DNA of 64,000 nucleotides from Leifsonia sp. 1010 (GCF_031455295.1 NZ_JAVDSL010000001.1:868001-932000), one strand, 5' to 3'; shown: positions 52,955 to 61,896, numbered from the stretch's first letter. The notes: generated by a model not told the origin, from the sequence alone. Translations and numbers: made by a program.

Positions 52955-53559
52955 GACAGGGCCTCCTTCGCCCGGTCGAGGGCGGCGTGGATGCGCGCAT
53001 CCAGCCAGCCGTGCGGGAGCTCACCGATGGCGTCGCCCGGCGCGAGCGTCGGGTCGGCGACCAGCTGCAGGTCCTCCCCCGCCCCGGCCGCGCGGAGGGC
53101 GGCGATGTCATCGGGATGGAGGCGGACCGCCGGCACGATGCCGCCCGGCGCTGCGGAGACCACCCGTGCGACGGCAGCGCGCGCGGCGGCGACCCGGTCC
53201 TTCAGCGCGACGCCGACGACGGCCGTCGCCAGCTCGAACGCCGCATCCACCAGCGCGGACTCCGCGTCGGCGAGCACCGGAACGGTCGCCTCCCGCAGCT
53301 CGACGGCCGCCGTGCGGAGCGCCCGCGCGAGCACCGCGACCTGCTCGGCCGCCTCCGCCGACTCCGCGGCACGGGCCGCGTCGGCCCGGTCGACCCACTC
53401 CGCCTGCTCGCGCGCGGCCGCACGGCGTCCCTCGGCGTAGCCGGCCGCGTAGCCGCGGGAACGGGCTGCCGTCATGGCGGCGCGCTCGTTCTCCGTCTCG
53501 GCCAGCACCGGGACGGTCAGCGGCGCGAAATCGCGCACGAGGGCGGCGTCATTCGACAT
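52951..53559 (-). CDS. fliH: Flagellar assembly protein FliH
   Basis: 202 aa. Helical N-terminus with GYAAGYAEGRRAA and a long Ala/Glu coiled coil; C-terminal VATE-E-subunit-like domain. Negative regulator and stator of FliI. Overlaps fliG by 11 nt. Confidence 0.92.
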   Translation of the reverse strand: MSNDAALVRDFAPLTVPVLAETENERAAMTAARSRGYAAGYAEGRRAAAREQAEWVDRADAARAAESAEAAEQVAVLARALRTAAVELREATVPVLADAESALVDAAFELATAVVGVALKDRVAAARAAVARVVSAAPGGIVPAVRLHPDDIAALRAAGAGEDLQLVADPTLAPGDAIGELPHGWLDARIHAALDRAKEALS

Positions 53560-54559
53560 ACGCGTCCTCGTCCCCGCGCTGCACCGTGATGGCGCCCGTC
53601 GCCTCCAGGTCGCGGATGGCCCGGACGATCTCGGCCCGGGCGTCCTCCACCTGCGACACCCGCACCGGACCGAGGATGCGTACCTCGTCCTCGAGGATCT
53701 CGCGGTTGCGCTCCGAGAGGTTCGTCGTGATCACCTCCGTGACCGCCTCCGACGCGCCCTTCATCGCGACGGCCAGGACGGCGGCGTCGACGCCGCGCAG
53801 CACCTGCTGCACGTCGCGCGATTCGAGCCGGACGATGTCGTCGAACGTGAGCATCCGCGACCGCACCTCCTCGGCGAGCTGCGGGTCGCGCTGCTCCAGC
53901 GCCTCCAGCAGGGCCTTCTCGGTGGCCGCATCGGACCGGTTGATGATGTCGACGAGCGGCTGCACTCCCCCGACGGCGTCGGACGCCGCCCGCGACGACA
54001 CGACCGCGCTGGCCCGCTGCTTGAGCGTCTCGGCGACGACCCGCACCGCGTCGGGACTGGGCGATCCCATGGTGGCGATGGCGTGGGCGACCTCGGTGCG
54101 TGCCGTGTCATCCAGCCCGGCGAGCACGCGGGACGCGTGATCGGCCCGCAGGTGCGCGAGCACGAGCGCGCTGGTCTGCGGCAGCTCCCCGGCGAGCAGC
54201 ATCTGCACCTGCGCCGGCTCCACCGCGTCGAGGAACTCGAACTGCTTGCCCGCCAGGTTGGATGCGACCCTGTTGAGCACGCCCGTCGCCCGTTCGGCGC
54301 CGAACGACGCCTCGAGCAATCCGACCGCGATGTCCCGGCCGCCCCGCGTGGTCACGGCACCGCGGGTCGCCAGGTCGTGGAACTCGCTGAGCGCCTTCTC
54401 GGCGACGCCCGGATCCACCCGGCGCAGCCGCAGGATCTCGGCGGTGATCTCGTCGGCCTCCTCGTCGGAGAACTGCTTCATCACCTGGGCGGCGCGCTGC
54501 TGATCCATGTTCATCAGCACGACCGCGACCTTCTGCGCGCCGGTCAGGACGGTGTTCAT
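53549..54559 (-). CDS. fliG: Flagellar motor switch protein FliG
   Basis: 336 aa with the three FliG domains; N-terminus QKVAVVLMNMDQQRAAQVMKQF binds FliF, and the C-terminal torque helix region includes RLESRDVQQVLRGVD. ATGA overlap with fliF. Confidence 0.96.
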   Translation of the reverse strand: MNTVLTGAQKVAVVLMNMDQQRAAQVMKQFSDEEADEITAEILRLRRVDPGVAEKALSEFHDLATRGAVTTRGGRDIAVGLLEASFGAERATGVLNRVASNLAGKQFEFLDAVEPAQVQMLLAGELPQTSALVLAHLRADHASRVLAGLDDTARTEVAHAIATMGSPSPDAVRVVAETLKQRASAVVSSRAASDAVGGVQPLVDIINRSDAATEKALLEALEQRDPQLAEEVRSRMLTFDDIVRLESRDVQQVLRGVDAAVLAVAMKGASEAVTEVITTNLSERNREILEDEVRILGPVRVSQVEDARAEIVRAIRDLEATGAITVQRGDEDAYVE

Positions 54560-56157
54560 ACGCCCGCCCTGTCATCCATGAGGCTGCGGAGGAACTCCGC
54601 CGTGCGCTGCGGGTCGCGCTCGGCGAGCGCCTCGATCTCGGCACGCCGCCGGTCGGCCTCGACCTCGGCCGGGTCGGGCGTCGGGTCGGGAAGCGGGTCG
54701 AGCTGCATCGGCACCGTCGGCGCGGCCTGCTCCAGCGCGATCGGGAAGGCCGCGGCGTCGAGGGCCAGCGTGTCGGCGTCCTCGGCGAGCGCCGCCGTCT
54801 CGGCCGCACGGCGCCGGCCGCGGCGGAACAGGAGGAACGCGATGATGGCCGCGGCGACGATCGCGGCTGCGATCACGGAGGTCCGGATGATGCCGCTGAG
54901 CTGGTCGGCCGCGGCGGCATCCTTCGCCTCCTGCAGCGCCTTGGCCGCCTCGGTCGCACCGGTCTTGCTGAACGGCACCATCTCGACGCTGACCGAGTCG
55001 CCGCGTTTGACGTCGATGCCGGCGGCCGCGTTCACCAGATTGCGGATCTCGTTGGCGCTGACATCACCCACGGCGTCCGAGTTCAGGGCGACGGAGACGG
55101 TCTGCCGGTTGATGGCACCGGCCGGGATGGTGCGCTGCTCGGTGACCTTGTCGACCGCGTTGTCCTTCGTGCTCGACTCGGAGTTGAAGGTTCCGTTGCC
55201 GTTGGTGCCGTTCGGGACCGCGATGTTGTCGGGTCCGAGCACACCGGCGTTGCTGCCGCCGGAACCCGTGTAGGTCTCCTTCTGGGTCGTCTCGCTGAGC
55301 GACGGCGCATCCGTCGGGGCCGAATACGACTCCTCCGTGCGCTGCGCGCTCTCGGTGCTGACGTCCGCCGCGACGGCGACGGTCGCGTTCCCGGCGCCGA
55401 CGACCTTGTCGAGCATCTCCTGCACCGCGGACTTCACCCGGGTCTCGTAGTCGCTCGCCTGCTTGTCCGCTCCCCCGGTCGCTCCGCCGCCCACCGTGCT
55501 CAGCACGGTGCCGTCGGCGTCCACGACGGCGACGTCCGTCGGCTTCATGCCGGGAACGGCAGCGCTGGTCAGGTGCACGATGGCCTGCACCTGGTCGGCG
55601 CTGAGGGTCACCCCGCTCTGCGTCTCGACGAAGACCGACGCGGTCGGGTCCTTCTTCTCGGCCGCGAAGACCGTCTCCTGGGGGATGGCGAGGCGCACCG
55701 ACGCCGCCTTGACGCCCTTCATGGCGGCGATCGTGTTGCCGAGCTCGCCCTCCATCGCGCGCTTGTAGGTGACGTTCTGCTGGAACTCCGACGAGGTCAC
55801 GCCCATCTTGTCGAGCAGCGAGTACCCGCCGGTGGTGGATGCCGGGAGACCGGCCGAAGCGGCCTTGAGGCGCTCGTCGTAGACCTTCTCCTGCGGGACG
55901 AGGATGGTCGAGCCGCCATCGGTGAGCTGGTACGGCACGCCGTCCGTGCGCAGCTGGTCGACGATCGCGGAGGCGTCCGACGCCGCGACACCCGAGAACA
56001 GCGGCGTGTACGACGGCTGCGACGCCCACAGGGCGAGACCTGTCGCGCCGAGGGCGACGACCGCGACACCGATGATGGCGATCACCCGCTGGGCCACGGA
56101 GAAGCCGCGGATCGAGTCGCCGATCCGCCGGAAGAAACTGGTCACCTGCTGAGGCAT
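54556..56157 (-). CDS. fliF: MS-ring protein FliF
   Basis: 533 aa, two membrane helices (about 24-45 and 430-450) flanking the periplasmic ring domains; YTPLFSGVAASDASAIVDQL and YDERLKAASAGLPAS are characteristic. The C-terminal cytoplasmic tail contacts FliG. Overlaps fliE by one base. Confidence 0.96.
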   Translation of the reverse strand: MPQQVTSFFRRIGDSIRGFSVAQRVIAIIGVAVVALGATGLALWASQPSYTPLFSGVAASDASAIVDQLRTDGVPYQLTDGGSTILVPQEKVYDERLKAASAGLPASTTGGYSLLDKMGVTSSEFQQNVTYKRAMEGELGNTIAAMKGVKAASVRLAIPQETVFAAEKKDPTASVFVETQSGVTLSADQVQAIVHLTSAAVPGMKPTDVAVVDADGTVLSTVGGGATGGADKQASDYETRVKSAVQEMLDKVVGAGNATVAVAADVSTESAQRTEESYSAPTDAPSLSETTQKETYTGSGGSNAGVLGPDNIAVPNGTNGNGTFNSESSTKDNAVDKVTEQRTIPAGAINRQTVSVALNSDAVGDVSANEIRNLVNAAAGIDVKRGDSVSVEMVPFSKTGATEAAKALQEAKDAAAADQLSGIIRTSVIAAAIVAAAIIAFLLFRRGRRRAAETAALAEDADTLALDAAAFPIALEQAAPTVPMQLDPLPDPTPDPAEVEADRRRAEIEALAERDPQRTAEFLRSLMDDRAGV

Positions 56158-56462
56158 CAGGCCTGCATCCGCATGATCTCGTTGAAGGCGTCGACCGCCT
56201 TGTTCCGGACGCCGGCGACGAGCTCCAGGGTGACCTGCGCGCGCGTGGAGGCGAGCGTCGCGTTATGGATGTCGTCGAGGTTGCCGGTGACGGCCTGGAT
56301 CGCCAGGCGGTCGCTCGTGCCCTGCAGCCCCTGTAGGTCGTCGATCGCCCCGGTGAGGGCGTTGCCGAAGGCGGCTCCCCCGGTTCCGCCGGTCTGCTGG
56401 GTCGCTGAGACCCCGGCGGTGGCGTCGATGCCGGAGAGCGCTCCGATCGCGGGGATGGGCAT
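56157..56462 (-). CDS. fliE: Hook-basal body complex protein FliE
   Basis: 101 aa. Conserved C-terminus STRAQVTLELVAGVRNKAVDAFNEIMRM. Joins MS ring and rod. Overlaps flgC by one base. Confidence 0.94.
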   Translation of the reverse strand: MPIPAIGALSGIDATAGVSATQQTGGTGGAAFGNALTGAIDDLQGLQGTSDRLAIQAVTGNLDDIHNATLASTRAQVTLELVAGVRNKAVDAFNEIMRMQA

Positions 56463-56854
56463 CAGTTCCTCCCGATCTGGAGTGCTGCCTGATAGGTCTC
56501 CTTGGCGCGGTCGACGACGGCCGCGTTGGCCTGATAGCCGCGCTGCGCCATGATCAGCGAGCCCATCTGCTCGGACAGGTCGATGTCGGGGTACCGTACG
56601 TACCCCTTCTCGTCGGCGACGGGGTTGTCCGGCTCGTAGACCATGCGTCCCTCGGCACTTCCGAGGGCGGCGCCGGCGACGTAGACGCCCGAGACGCCCT
56701 CGCCCTCCTGCGCGACCACGTAGCGCGCCTGGAAGGCGGCCCCGTCCGTCGGCTTCGCGGTGTTGATGTTGGCCAGGTTGTCGGAGATGGCGTCCAGCCA
56801 GTGGCGGTGCAGGTTCAGCCCCGTCCCGGCGATCCCGATGGCGTCGAAGGTCAT
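56462..56854 (-). CDS. flgC: Rod protein FlgC
   Basis: 130 aa. N-terminal HWLDAISDNLANINTAKP and C-terminal MGSLIMAQRGYQANAAVVDRAKETYQAALQIGR. 28 nt downstream of flgB. Confidence 0.95.
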   Translation of the reverse strand: MTFDAIGIAGTGLNLHRHWLDAISDNLANINTAKPTDGAAFQARYVVAQEGEGVSGVYVAGAALGSAEGRMVYEPDNPVADEKGYVRYPDIDLSEQMGSLIMAQRGYQANAAVVDRAKETYQAALQIGRN

Positions 56855-56882
56855 GTCGTGCTCCTCTCGTCGGTGTCCTGGC

Positions 56883-57224
56883 TCAGGTGGTCTTCAGGGC
56901 GGCGCGGATGGCCGAGAACTGCCCGCCTGCGGCTTGCGAGGCGAACTGGAAGCGCAGCACCGTGTCGACGTTCGAGAGCGTCTCGGTGTCGAGGTTGACG
57001 TTGTTGCCGTCGAGCCGCGTCGGCTCCAGAGAGCGAGCGGTCGTCGCGGCGGCGTGTCCGTCGTGGTCGGCGACGGAGGCGGCGAGGGCGTCCTCGAACG
57101 ACACGCGCTCGGCGGTGTAGCCGGGGGTGTTGACGTTGGCGATGTTGTTCGCGATGGCGCGTTGGCGCGCGGCGAGGCCGTCGAGGGCGCTCGCGAGGGC
57201 GGCGCTGGTCACGGATTCGAGCAC
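56883..57224 (-). CDS. flgB: Rod protein FlgB
   Basis: 113 aa from GTG 57224, preceded by AGGAG at 7 nt; an ATG at 57254 has no site. Motif IANNIANVNTPGYTAERVSFED is diagnostic. First gene of the basal-body operon. Confidence 0.94.
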   Translation of the reverse strand: MLESVTSAALASALDGLAARQRAIANNIANVNTPGYTAERVSFEDALAASVADHDGHAAATTARSLEPTRLDGNNVNLDTETLSNVDTVLRFQFASQAAGGQFSAIRAALKTT

Positions 57225-57293
57225 AGCTGCACTCCTGGGTCGGGGGCGGCCCATCCGTGGCCAAGTCGATGAGCGATCCGTGCTCGAAAGGAG

Positions 57294-57320
57294 CTATCGG
57301 CAGCTCTCCCCCGACCGTTA
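57294..57320 (-). promoter_or_regulatory. Sigma-28-type promoter for the flgB operon
   Basis: Minus strand TAAC, 15 nt, GCCGATAG, 70 nt before the flgB start. Drives flgB to flgE. Confidence 0.85.
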
Positions 57321-57582
57321 GGGACGACGTCCCGGGCGTGTTCGCCGGGCGATTTCCCACACCGTCATCCACAGCGTGTACCCCGATGTGAATTACACCG
57401 GTGTGGTTTCGAAGGGGTGTTCGATCTTCACAGACTGGGAGGGAAACTCCTGGTCAAGCCGGGTTTTCAGAACCTGGGAATCTGAGAGTGCACACATCTC
57501 GCGCGTGTCCTCCACACCATTCGCGCTCTCATCCACTGATTCTGCACAGAGTTATCCACAGGTGGAGAACTGCTATGGGGAG
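57321..57582. other. Noncoding region with palindrome, relatively AT-rich
   Basis: No gene seen. Contains AGTTATCCAC/GTGGAGAACT, a 22-nt near-perfect palindrome at 57550-57571, just downstream of the fliT-like stop, which may act as its terminator. Confidence 0.4.
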
Positions 57583-57924
57583 TCAGCCGATCAGGTCGAA
57601 GTAGACCGGGTGCGCGCCGACCTCGGACCGGGGTACAGCACGCACCGCCGCGAGGTGCCGCGCGGTCGTCTGACGCACGTCCTCGAGGTAGCGGATGGTG
57701 TGCAACTGGGCCTCCAGGAGACGCGTCGCGCGCTCCTGCAGCTCCGGCGGGATCGGGCCCAGCGCGATCGGCGGACGCCAGGGCACCGGGTCCACCTGCG
57801 CCAGCGCTCCGTGGAGCTCCTGCTCCATCCGGTCGAGTGCATCGGCCCAGGCAACGGCATCCGGCGGAGTGTCGCGCACCGTCTCGTCGGCGCGCGATGC
57901 GCCGTCAGGCGACGCCGAGGTCAC
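57583..57924 (-). CDS. Small helical flagellar protein, FliT-like by position
   Basis: 113 aa from GTG 57924 with GGAG 7 nt upstream. Overlaps fliS by 20 nt and ends the fliC-side operon. Mostly helical (WADALDRMEQELHGALAQV, LLEAQLHTIRYLEDVRQTTARHLAAV). FliT, the FliD chaperone, often follows fliS; similarity itself is not recognisable, so the role is inferred from position. Confidence 0.6.
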   Translation of the reverse strand: MTSASPDGASRADETVRDTPPDAVAWADALDRMEQELHGALAQVDPVPWRPPIALGPIPPELQERATRLLEAQLHTIRYLEDVRQTTARHLAAVRAVPRSEVGAHPVYFDLIG

Positions 57925-58336
57925 GACCGGTCTCCGCGGTGACACCGACCGCCGGCAGCAGCGCGGCCGCCTCGTGCCAGGTCTGGCGCAGCGGCTCGGC
58001 CAGCGCGATCGCCTCGCGCACCTTGCCCGGGTCGCGCTCGATCATTCCGCCGACGATCAGATCGGCCAGGTAGCCGTACAACTGGAGGAGGCCCTCTGCG
58101 CCGTCCCACAGGTCCACGCGCAGGGTTCCCGCCAGCTCGGCGACGATCTGGTCCGCGTGACGGAGGTTCTCCCAGGCCGTCGGCCACTGCTCCGCGACGA
58201 GGGCGGACTCGCCGCGGGACAGGTCGAGAAGCAGGCGGTCGTACAGCATCGTGAGCAGCCGGGCCGGACTGGCCGACAGGACGCTGTCGCGGTTGTAGGC
58301 CGAGAGCTTTGCGGCGGCGGAGGTGAGGACGTTCAT
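57905..58336 (-). CDS. fliS: Flagellin chaperone FliS
   Basis: 143 aa four-helix bundle; SAYNRDSVLSASPARLLTMLYDRLLLDL matches the FliS N-terminus (Y-x-x-x-x-V-x-x-A-s-P-x-x-L-v-x-M-L-Y). Binds unpolymerised FliC. Starts in a TGATG overlap with fliD. Confidence 0.94.
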   Translation of the reverse strand: MNVLTSAAAKLSAYNRDSVLSASPARLLTMLYDRLLLDLSRGESALVAEQWPTAWENLRHADQIVAELAGTLRVDLWDGAEGLLQLYGYLADLIVGGMIERDPGKVREAIALAEPLRQTWHEAAALLPAVGVTAETGRDLGVA

Positions 58337-59721
58337 CATTTGCTCGCAGAGGGGAGGGAGGACAGCTGGCCGGTCAGCCACGACGACTGCGACTGCAACT
58401 GCTGCAGCTGGACCTCGAGGTTCGCGTAGGTCTTCTCCAGCGAGGACCTGCGGTCGGACAGCCGGGTGTCCCAGTCGGTGATCTGGTCGTTGAGGCTCTT
58501 GACGGTCGCCTGCTCGCCTTGGATCTTGAGCGAGAGCGAGCCCGAGTACGTGTCGCTCGCACCCTTCGACGTGTCGGCGACGCGCTGCGCGATGACGGCC
58601 ACCGCCGCGTTCACCTTGTCCGGGTCGGCGGCCATCGCTTTCGCGAAGACGTCGGGGTCGAAGGTGACCGCGCCATCCCGCGTGATGCTGATGCCGTAGG
58701 TCGACGGGGAGACGCCGTCGATCGGAGCGATGATCGCGTCGACGAGCTTCTGGTTCACGTCGCGCGTGACGGACTCACCGGTGAACACGCCCGCGGTCAC
58801 GACCGTCCCGCCGGCAGTGTCGGTGGAGGTGGAGACGGCCTGCTTCGCGCTGATGTAGCTGAGGATGTCGTTCACCGTCGAGACGAGCGATTTCGCGGCA
58901 TCCGAGATGGCCTTGTCGTCGCGCGCGACCGTGAGCGTCACGGGGGTGGTGGATGCCGCGGTCGCCGTCACCGTCACGCCGGGCAGTACGTCGGAGAAGG
59001 TGTTGGTGGCGCTGGTGACCGCCTGAGCGGCGCCGGTGCCCGCCCAGAGGGTGAGCTGTGCATCCTGCGCCTGGCGGACCTGAGACGCCCCGGCGTCAGC
59101 GAGGAGGTTGGTCGCAGTGCCCGCCGTCACATCCGCCGACGTTCCGCGATAGGCGGTGAATGCGGCCGCTGCGCCCGTCTTGGTCGAGCTGAGCTGAAGA
59201 CGATAGAGCTGCTGGCCGGTCGCGGGGTCGAGTCCCGCCGCGACGCGGGTGGCGCTGACGCCGGCCCCCGCCTTGTTGATGGCGGCGGCGACATCGGCCA
59301 GGGACGAACTGCTCGCGGTGACCTGGGTCACGGTCCCGTCGGCGGCGACGAAGGTCAGAGTCGGCGGCTGGTCCGGCCATTCGGTGAGTGGCCCGGTGAC
59401 CATGACCTGCGACTGCGCCAGGCGGTCCACAGTGAAGTCGATAGTGCCGTCCACGGCCCCCGTGCCCGCGGTCGCGGTCACGGTCGTGGAACCGGTGGTG
59501 GCGGTGTGCAGATCCGTGCCGGTCGGCAGAGCCAGCTTGGAGGCGGAGTCGCTGAGGGCGGCGATCTTCGAGTTCAGCGCCTGCATCGCCGAGATGAAGC
59601 TGGAGGAGTCTGCGACCTTGTTCTTGAGGAGGGTCTGCGGAACCGCCTCGGCCTGCATGAGGCTGTCGATGAGGTCCGTGGTCTTCAGGCCGCTGATGAG
59701 GCCGTCGATGGCCATGCCCAT
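58336..59721 (-). CDS. fliD: Filament cap protein FliD
   Basis: 461 aa. N-terminus IDGLISGLKTTDLIDSLMQAEAVPQTLL; central variable domains rich in Thr/Ala; C-terminal coiled coil LNDQITDWDTRLSDRRSSLEKTYANLEVQL. GGAGGGAG precedes the ATG. Confidence 0.95.
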   Translation of the reverse strand: MGMAIDGLISGLKTTDLIDSLMQAEAVPQTLLKNKVADSSSFISAMQALNSKIAALSDSASKLALPTGTDLHTATTGSTTVTATAGTGAVDGTIDFTVDRLAQSQVMVTGPLTEWPDQPPTLTFVAADGTVTQVTASSSSLADVAAAINKAGAGVSATRVAAGLDPATGQQLYRLQLSSTKTGAAAAFTAYRGTSADVTAGTATNLLADAGASQVRQAQDAQLTLWAGTGAAQAVTSATNTFSDVLPGVTVTATAASTTPVTLTVARDDKAISDAAKSLVSTVNDILSYISAKQAVSTSTDTAGGTVVTAGVFTGESVTRDVNQKLVDAIIAPIDGVSPSTYGISITRDGAVTFDPDVFAKAMAADPDKVNAAVAVIAQRVADTSKGASDTYSGSLSLKIQGEQATVKSLNDQITDWDTRLSDRRSSLEKTYANLEVQLQQLQSQSSWLTGQLSSLPSASK

Positions 59722-59760
59722 GCGGTGATCTCCCTCCTACGACGTGGTATGCGGTTGGTC

Positions 59761-59800
59761 GGCGGCCGGGGCGCGCTTTGGGGACTACGCCCCGGCCGCC
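59761..59800 (-). terminator. Strong hairpin between fliC and fliD
   Basis: GGCGGCCGGGGCG (59761-59773) pairs perfectly with CGCCCCGGCCGCC (59788-59800). Right after the fliC stop on the minus strand; likely attenuates read-through so that flagellin exceeds cap and chaperone. Confidence 0.65.
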
Positions 59801-59807
59801 GGGCCTA

Positions 59808-60653
59808 TCAGCGGAGCAGCTGCAGGACGCCCTGGTTGCCCTGGTTCGCCTGGGCGAGCATGGCGGTGCCGGCCTGCGACAGGATGTTGGAGCGGGTGTA
59901 CTTCACCATCTCCTCCGCCATGTCGGTGTCGGTGATGCGGCTGGACGCGGCCGACAGGTTCTCCTTCGAGACCGCGAGGCTGCGCGACGCCGACTCGAGG
60001 CGGTTCTGCGAGGCGCCGAGCTCCGCGCGAGCCGTCGACACCGAGGTGATGGCGGCGTCGATCGCGGTGATCGTCGTCTTCGAGGTGGCGTTGTCGGTCA
60101 CCGCGAAGCCGGCGCCGGCGGCGATGCCGTCCGTCGAGGCGAGCGTGCCCACCGCGGTGGAGACGTTCGCCAGGTTGACGTCGATCGAGTCATTCGCGGT
60201 GTCGCCCGCGCCGACCTGGAACGTCAGCTTGCCGCCCTTCAGCAGGTCGATCCCGTTGAAGTTCGTCCCGTTGGTGATGCGGTAGAGCTCCTTGCTCAGC
60301 TCGTCCGCCTCCTTCTGGATGGCCTTGCGGGAGTCGACCGAGTTCGAGTCGTTACCGCCCTGCACCGCGAGGTCGCGCATGCGCTGCAGGATGGAGTGGA
60401 CCTCGGTGAGCGAGCCTTCAGCGGTCTGCACGACGCTGATGCCGTCCTGAGCGTTGCGGGCCGCGACGGTCAGACCGCCGACCTGTGACTTCAGGCCCTC
60501 CGAGATGGCGAGACCGGCCGCGTCGTCCGCCGCACGGTTGATGCGGAGGCCGCTGGACAGCTTCTCGAGCGACTTCGAGAGGTCGCTCTGCGTGTTGTTC
60601 AGGTTGCGGTAGGCGTTGTTCGCCGCGATGTTGGTGTTGATCTGCATACCCAT
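59808..60653 (-). CDS. fliC: Flagellin FliC
   Basis: 281 aa, short, with only conserved D0/D1 ends and a small central part. N-terminus INTNIAANNAYRNLNNTQ and SSGLRINRAADDAAGLAISE; C-terminus DTDMAEEMVKYTRSNILSQ and AMLAQANQGNQGVLQLL. No D2/D3 domains. Sigma-28 promoter upstream. Confidence 0.97.
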   Translation of the reverse strand: MGMQINTNIAANNAYRNLNNTQSDLSKSLEKLSSGLRINRAADDAAGLAISEGLKSQVGGLTVAARNAQDGISVVQTAEGSLTEVHSILQRMRDLAVQGGNDSNSVDSRKAIQKEADELSKELYRITNGTNFNGIDLLKGGKLTFQVGAGDTANDSIDVNLANVSTAVGTLASTDGIAAGAGFAVTDNATSKTTITAIDAAITSVSTARAELGASQNRLESASRSLAVSKENLSAASSRITDTDMAEEMVKYTRSNILSQAGTAMLAQANQGNQGVLQLLR

Positions 60654-60711
60654 GATGTTTCCTCCATGACTGGGTGGTGATTCGCGGCCCTTCCGTGGTC
60701 CGCATCAGCCT

Positions 60712-60738
60712 CTATCGGCTGTCTTGTCCGTCCCGTTA
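60712..60738 (-). promoter_or_regulatory. Sigma-28-type promoter for fliC
   Basis: Minus strand TAAC, 15 nt, GCCGATAG, 58 nt before the fliC ATG. Confidence 0.88.
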
Positions 60739-60748
60739 GCAGCAATCC

Positions 60749-60801
60749 GCTCCTGACTTTTTCGCTCTTTTCGGCCGATTCAGGCGGAAAAAGTCAGGAG
60801 C
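60749..60801. repeat. Palindromic repeat, family 2 copy B
   Basis: GCTCCTGACTTTTTCGC (60749-60765) and GCGGAAAAAGTCAGGAGC (60784-60801) pair over most of their length. It lies 7 nt beyond the sigma-factor stop and upstream of the fliC promoter. Shares AAAAAGTCAGGAGC with 7990-8042. Confidence 0.65.
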
Positions 60802-60808
60802 TGATGGC

Positions 60809-61684
60809 TCAGGACGCCCGGGCAGAGCTCGGGGACGTGGGGGAGAGGCGCGAGACGCCCGCGACCGCGTGCTGCGCGAGACGCGCCAGATAGGCGCTGC
60901 GCCGGGCCTGCGAGGTCTTCGCCTCGATGATGACGGGGTCGCCCTCGTCGGCGTAGTGGGTGGCCATGCCTTCGCGCATGAGGCGGATGGCCTCCGAGCG
61001 CTGCTGCGACACAGCGGAGTGGGTGATCCCCAGCTCCTCCGCGATCTCGGTCACCGTGCGGTCGTCGAAGTAGATGGCCTCGACGATGGATCGCATCCGC
61101 TCGGGGAGGGCGGCGACAGCCGCACGAACGTAGGCGGTCTGCTCATCGGCCAGCAGGGACTCCTCGGGGCCGACCGTCTCGGAGACGAGCAGCGGCTCGA
61201 TGGTCTCGTCGAGCGCCGTCACCGTGCGGGAGGCGTCGGCGAGGCCGGCCGCGGCCGTTTCGCGGTCGACGCCGAGCGCCCCGGCGATCTCGTCGACGGT
61301 GGGCTTCCTCCCGAGAGCGGAGGTCAGGCTCTCCTGCACCGCGAGGGTCTCCTTGATGCGCTTGCGCGCGGAGCGTGTGGCCCAGTCGGATGCACGCAGC
61401 TCGTCGGCGAGTGCGCCGAGGATGCGGGTACGGGCGTAGGCGCCGAACGGGACGCCCGTGGTGGAGTCGTACGCGTCGGCCGCCTGGACGAGGGCGACGG
61501 CGCCGGCCGAGGCCAGGTCGTCGCGCGACAGGTGGGTGGCACGGGAGCACAGGTCGGAGACCAGATAGCCGACCAGCGGCAGGTTCTCCACGACGAGCGT
61601 GTTGCGTTCGTTCCGGTTCACGCTGGGCGACCCCTCTTCATCGGACGGGTACCGCGCGTCGACCTCGTTCGGGGAGGGCGTCAC
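60809..61684 (-). CDS. fliA: Flagellar sigma factor (FliA/sigma-28 family)
   Basis: 291 aa from GTG 61684; a GTG at 61621 is an alternative start. Region 2 at about residues 30-100 (LSRDDLASAGAVALVQAADAYD), region 3 at about 110-170 and region 4 at about 215-260 (EIAEELGITHSAVSQQRSEAIRLM). Long acidic/basic C-terminal tail. Candidate reader of the six TAAC-N15-GCCGATAG promoters. No anti-sigma FlgM was found nearby. Confidence 0.9.
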   Translation of the reverse strand: MTPSPNEVDARYPSDEEGSPSVNRNERNTLVVENLPLVGYLVSDLCSRATHLSRDDLASAGAVALVQAADAYDSTTGVPFGAYARTRILGALADELRASDWATRSARKRIKETLAVQESLTSALGRKPTVDEIAGALGVDRETAAAGLADASRTVTALDETIEPLLVSETVGPEESLLADEQTAYVRAAVAALPERMRSIVEAIYFDDRTVTEIAEELGITHSAVSQQRSEAIRLMREGMATHYADEGDPVIIEAKTSQARRSAYLARLAQHAVAGVSRLSPTSPSSARAS

Positions 61685-61800
61685 GGGTACTCGGGCGGTG
61701 CGGTGGACGCTCGGGCTGGGTCGGGTGCCGAGCGAGGTGCTAGGAGTCTTCCGCTGTTCACGGTAACAATTCGAGACTGTTCAGATTGCATGCTTTCTGT

Positions 61801-61836
61801 CCCCATTATGGGGCAGTGCGTACCCCCAGTACGGGG
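61801..61836. promoter_or_regulatory. Tandem CCCC-N5-GGGG boxes between fliA and flgN
   Basis: CCCCATTATGGGG (61801-61813) and CCCCAGTACGGGG (61824-61836), 23 bp start to start. Candidate site for a regulator of the flagellar cascade. Function unknown. Confidence 0.45.
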
Positions 61837-61896
61837 AATACTGGCAGCACCCCGGAAAGCGGTACGTCGTGCCTCTCGCCGGGGTGGTCACGCGCC

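Noticed and set aside
57552-57560. TTATCCACA, a perfect DnaA-box sequence
   Set aside because: It is one isolated copy and is part of a 22-nt palindrome that explains it; no cluster of boxes or dnaA/dnaN genes is present.
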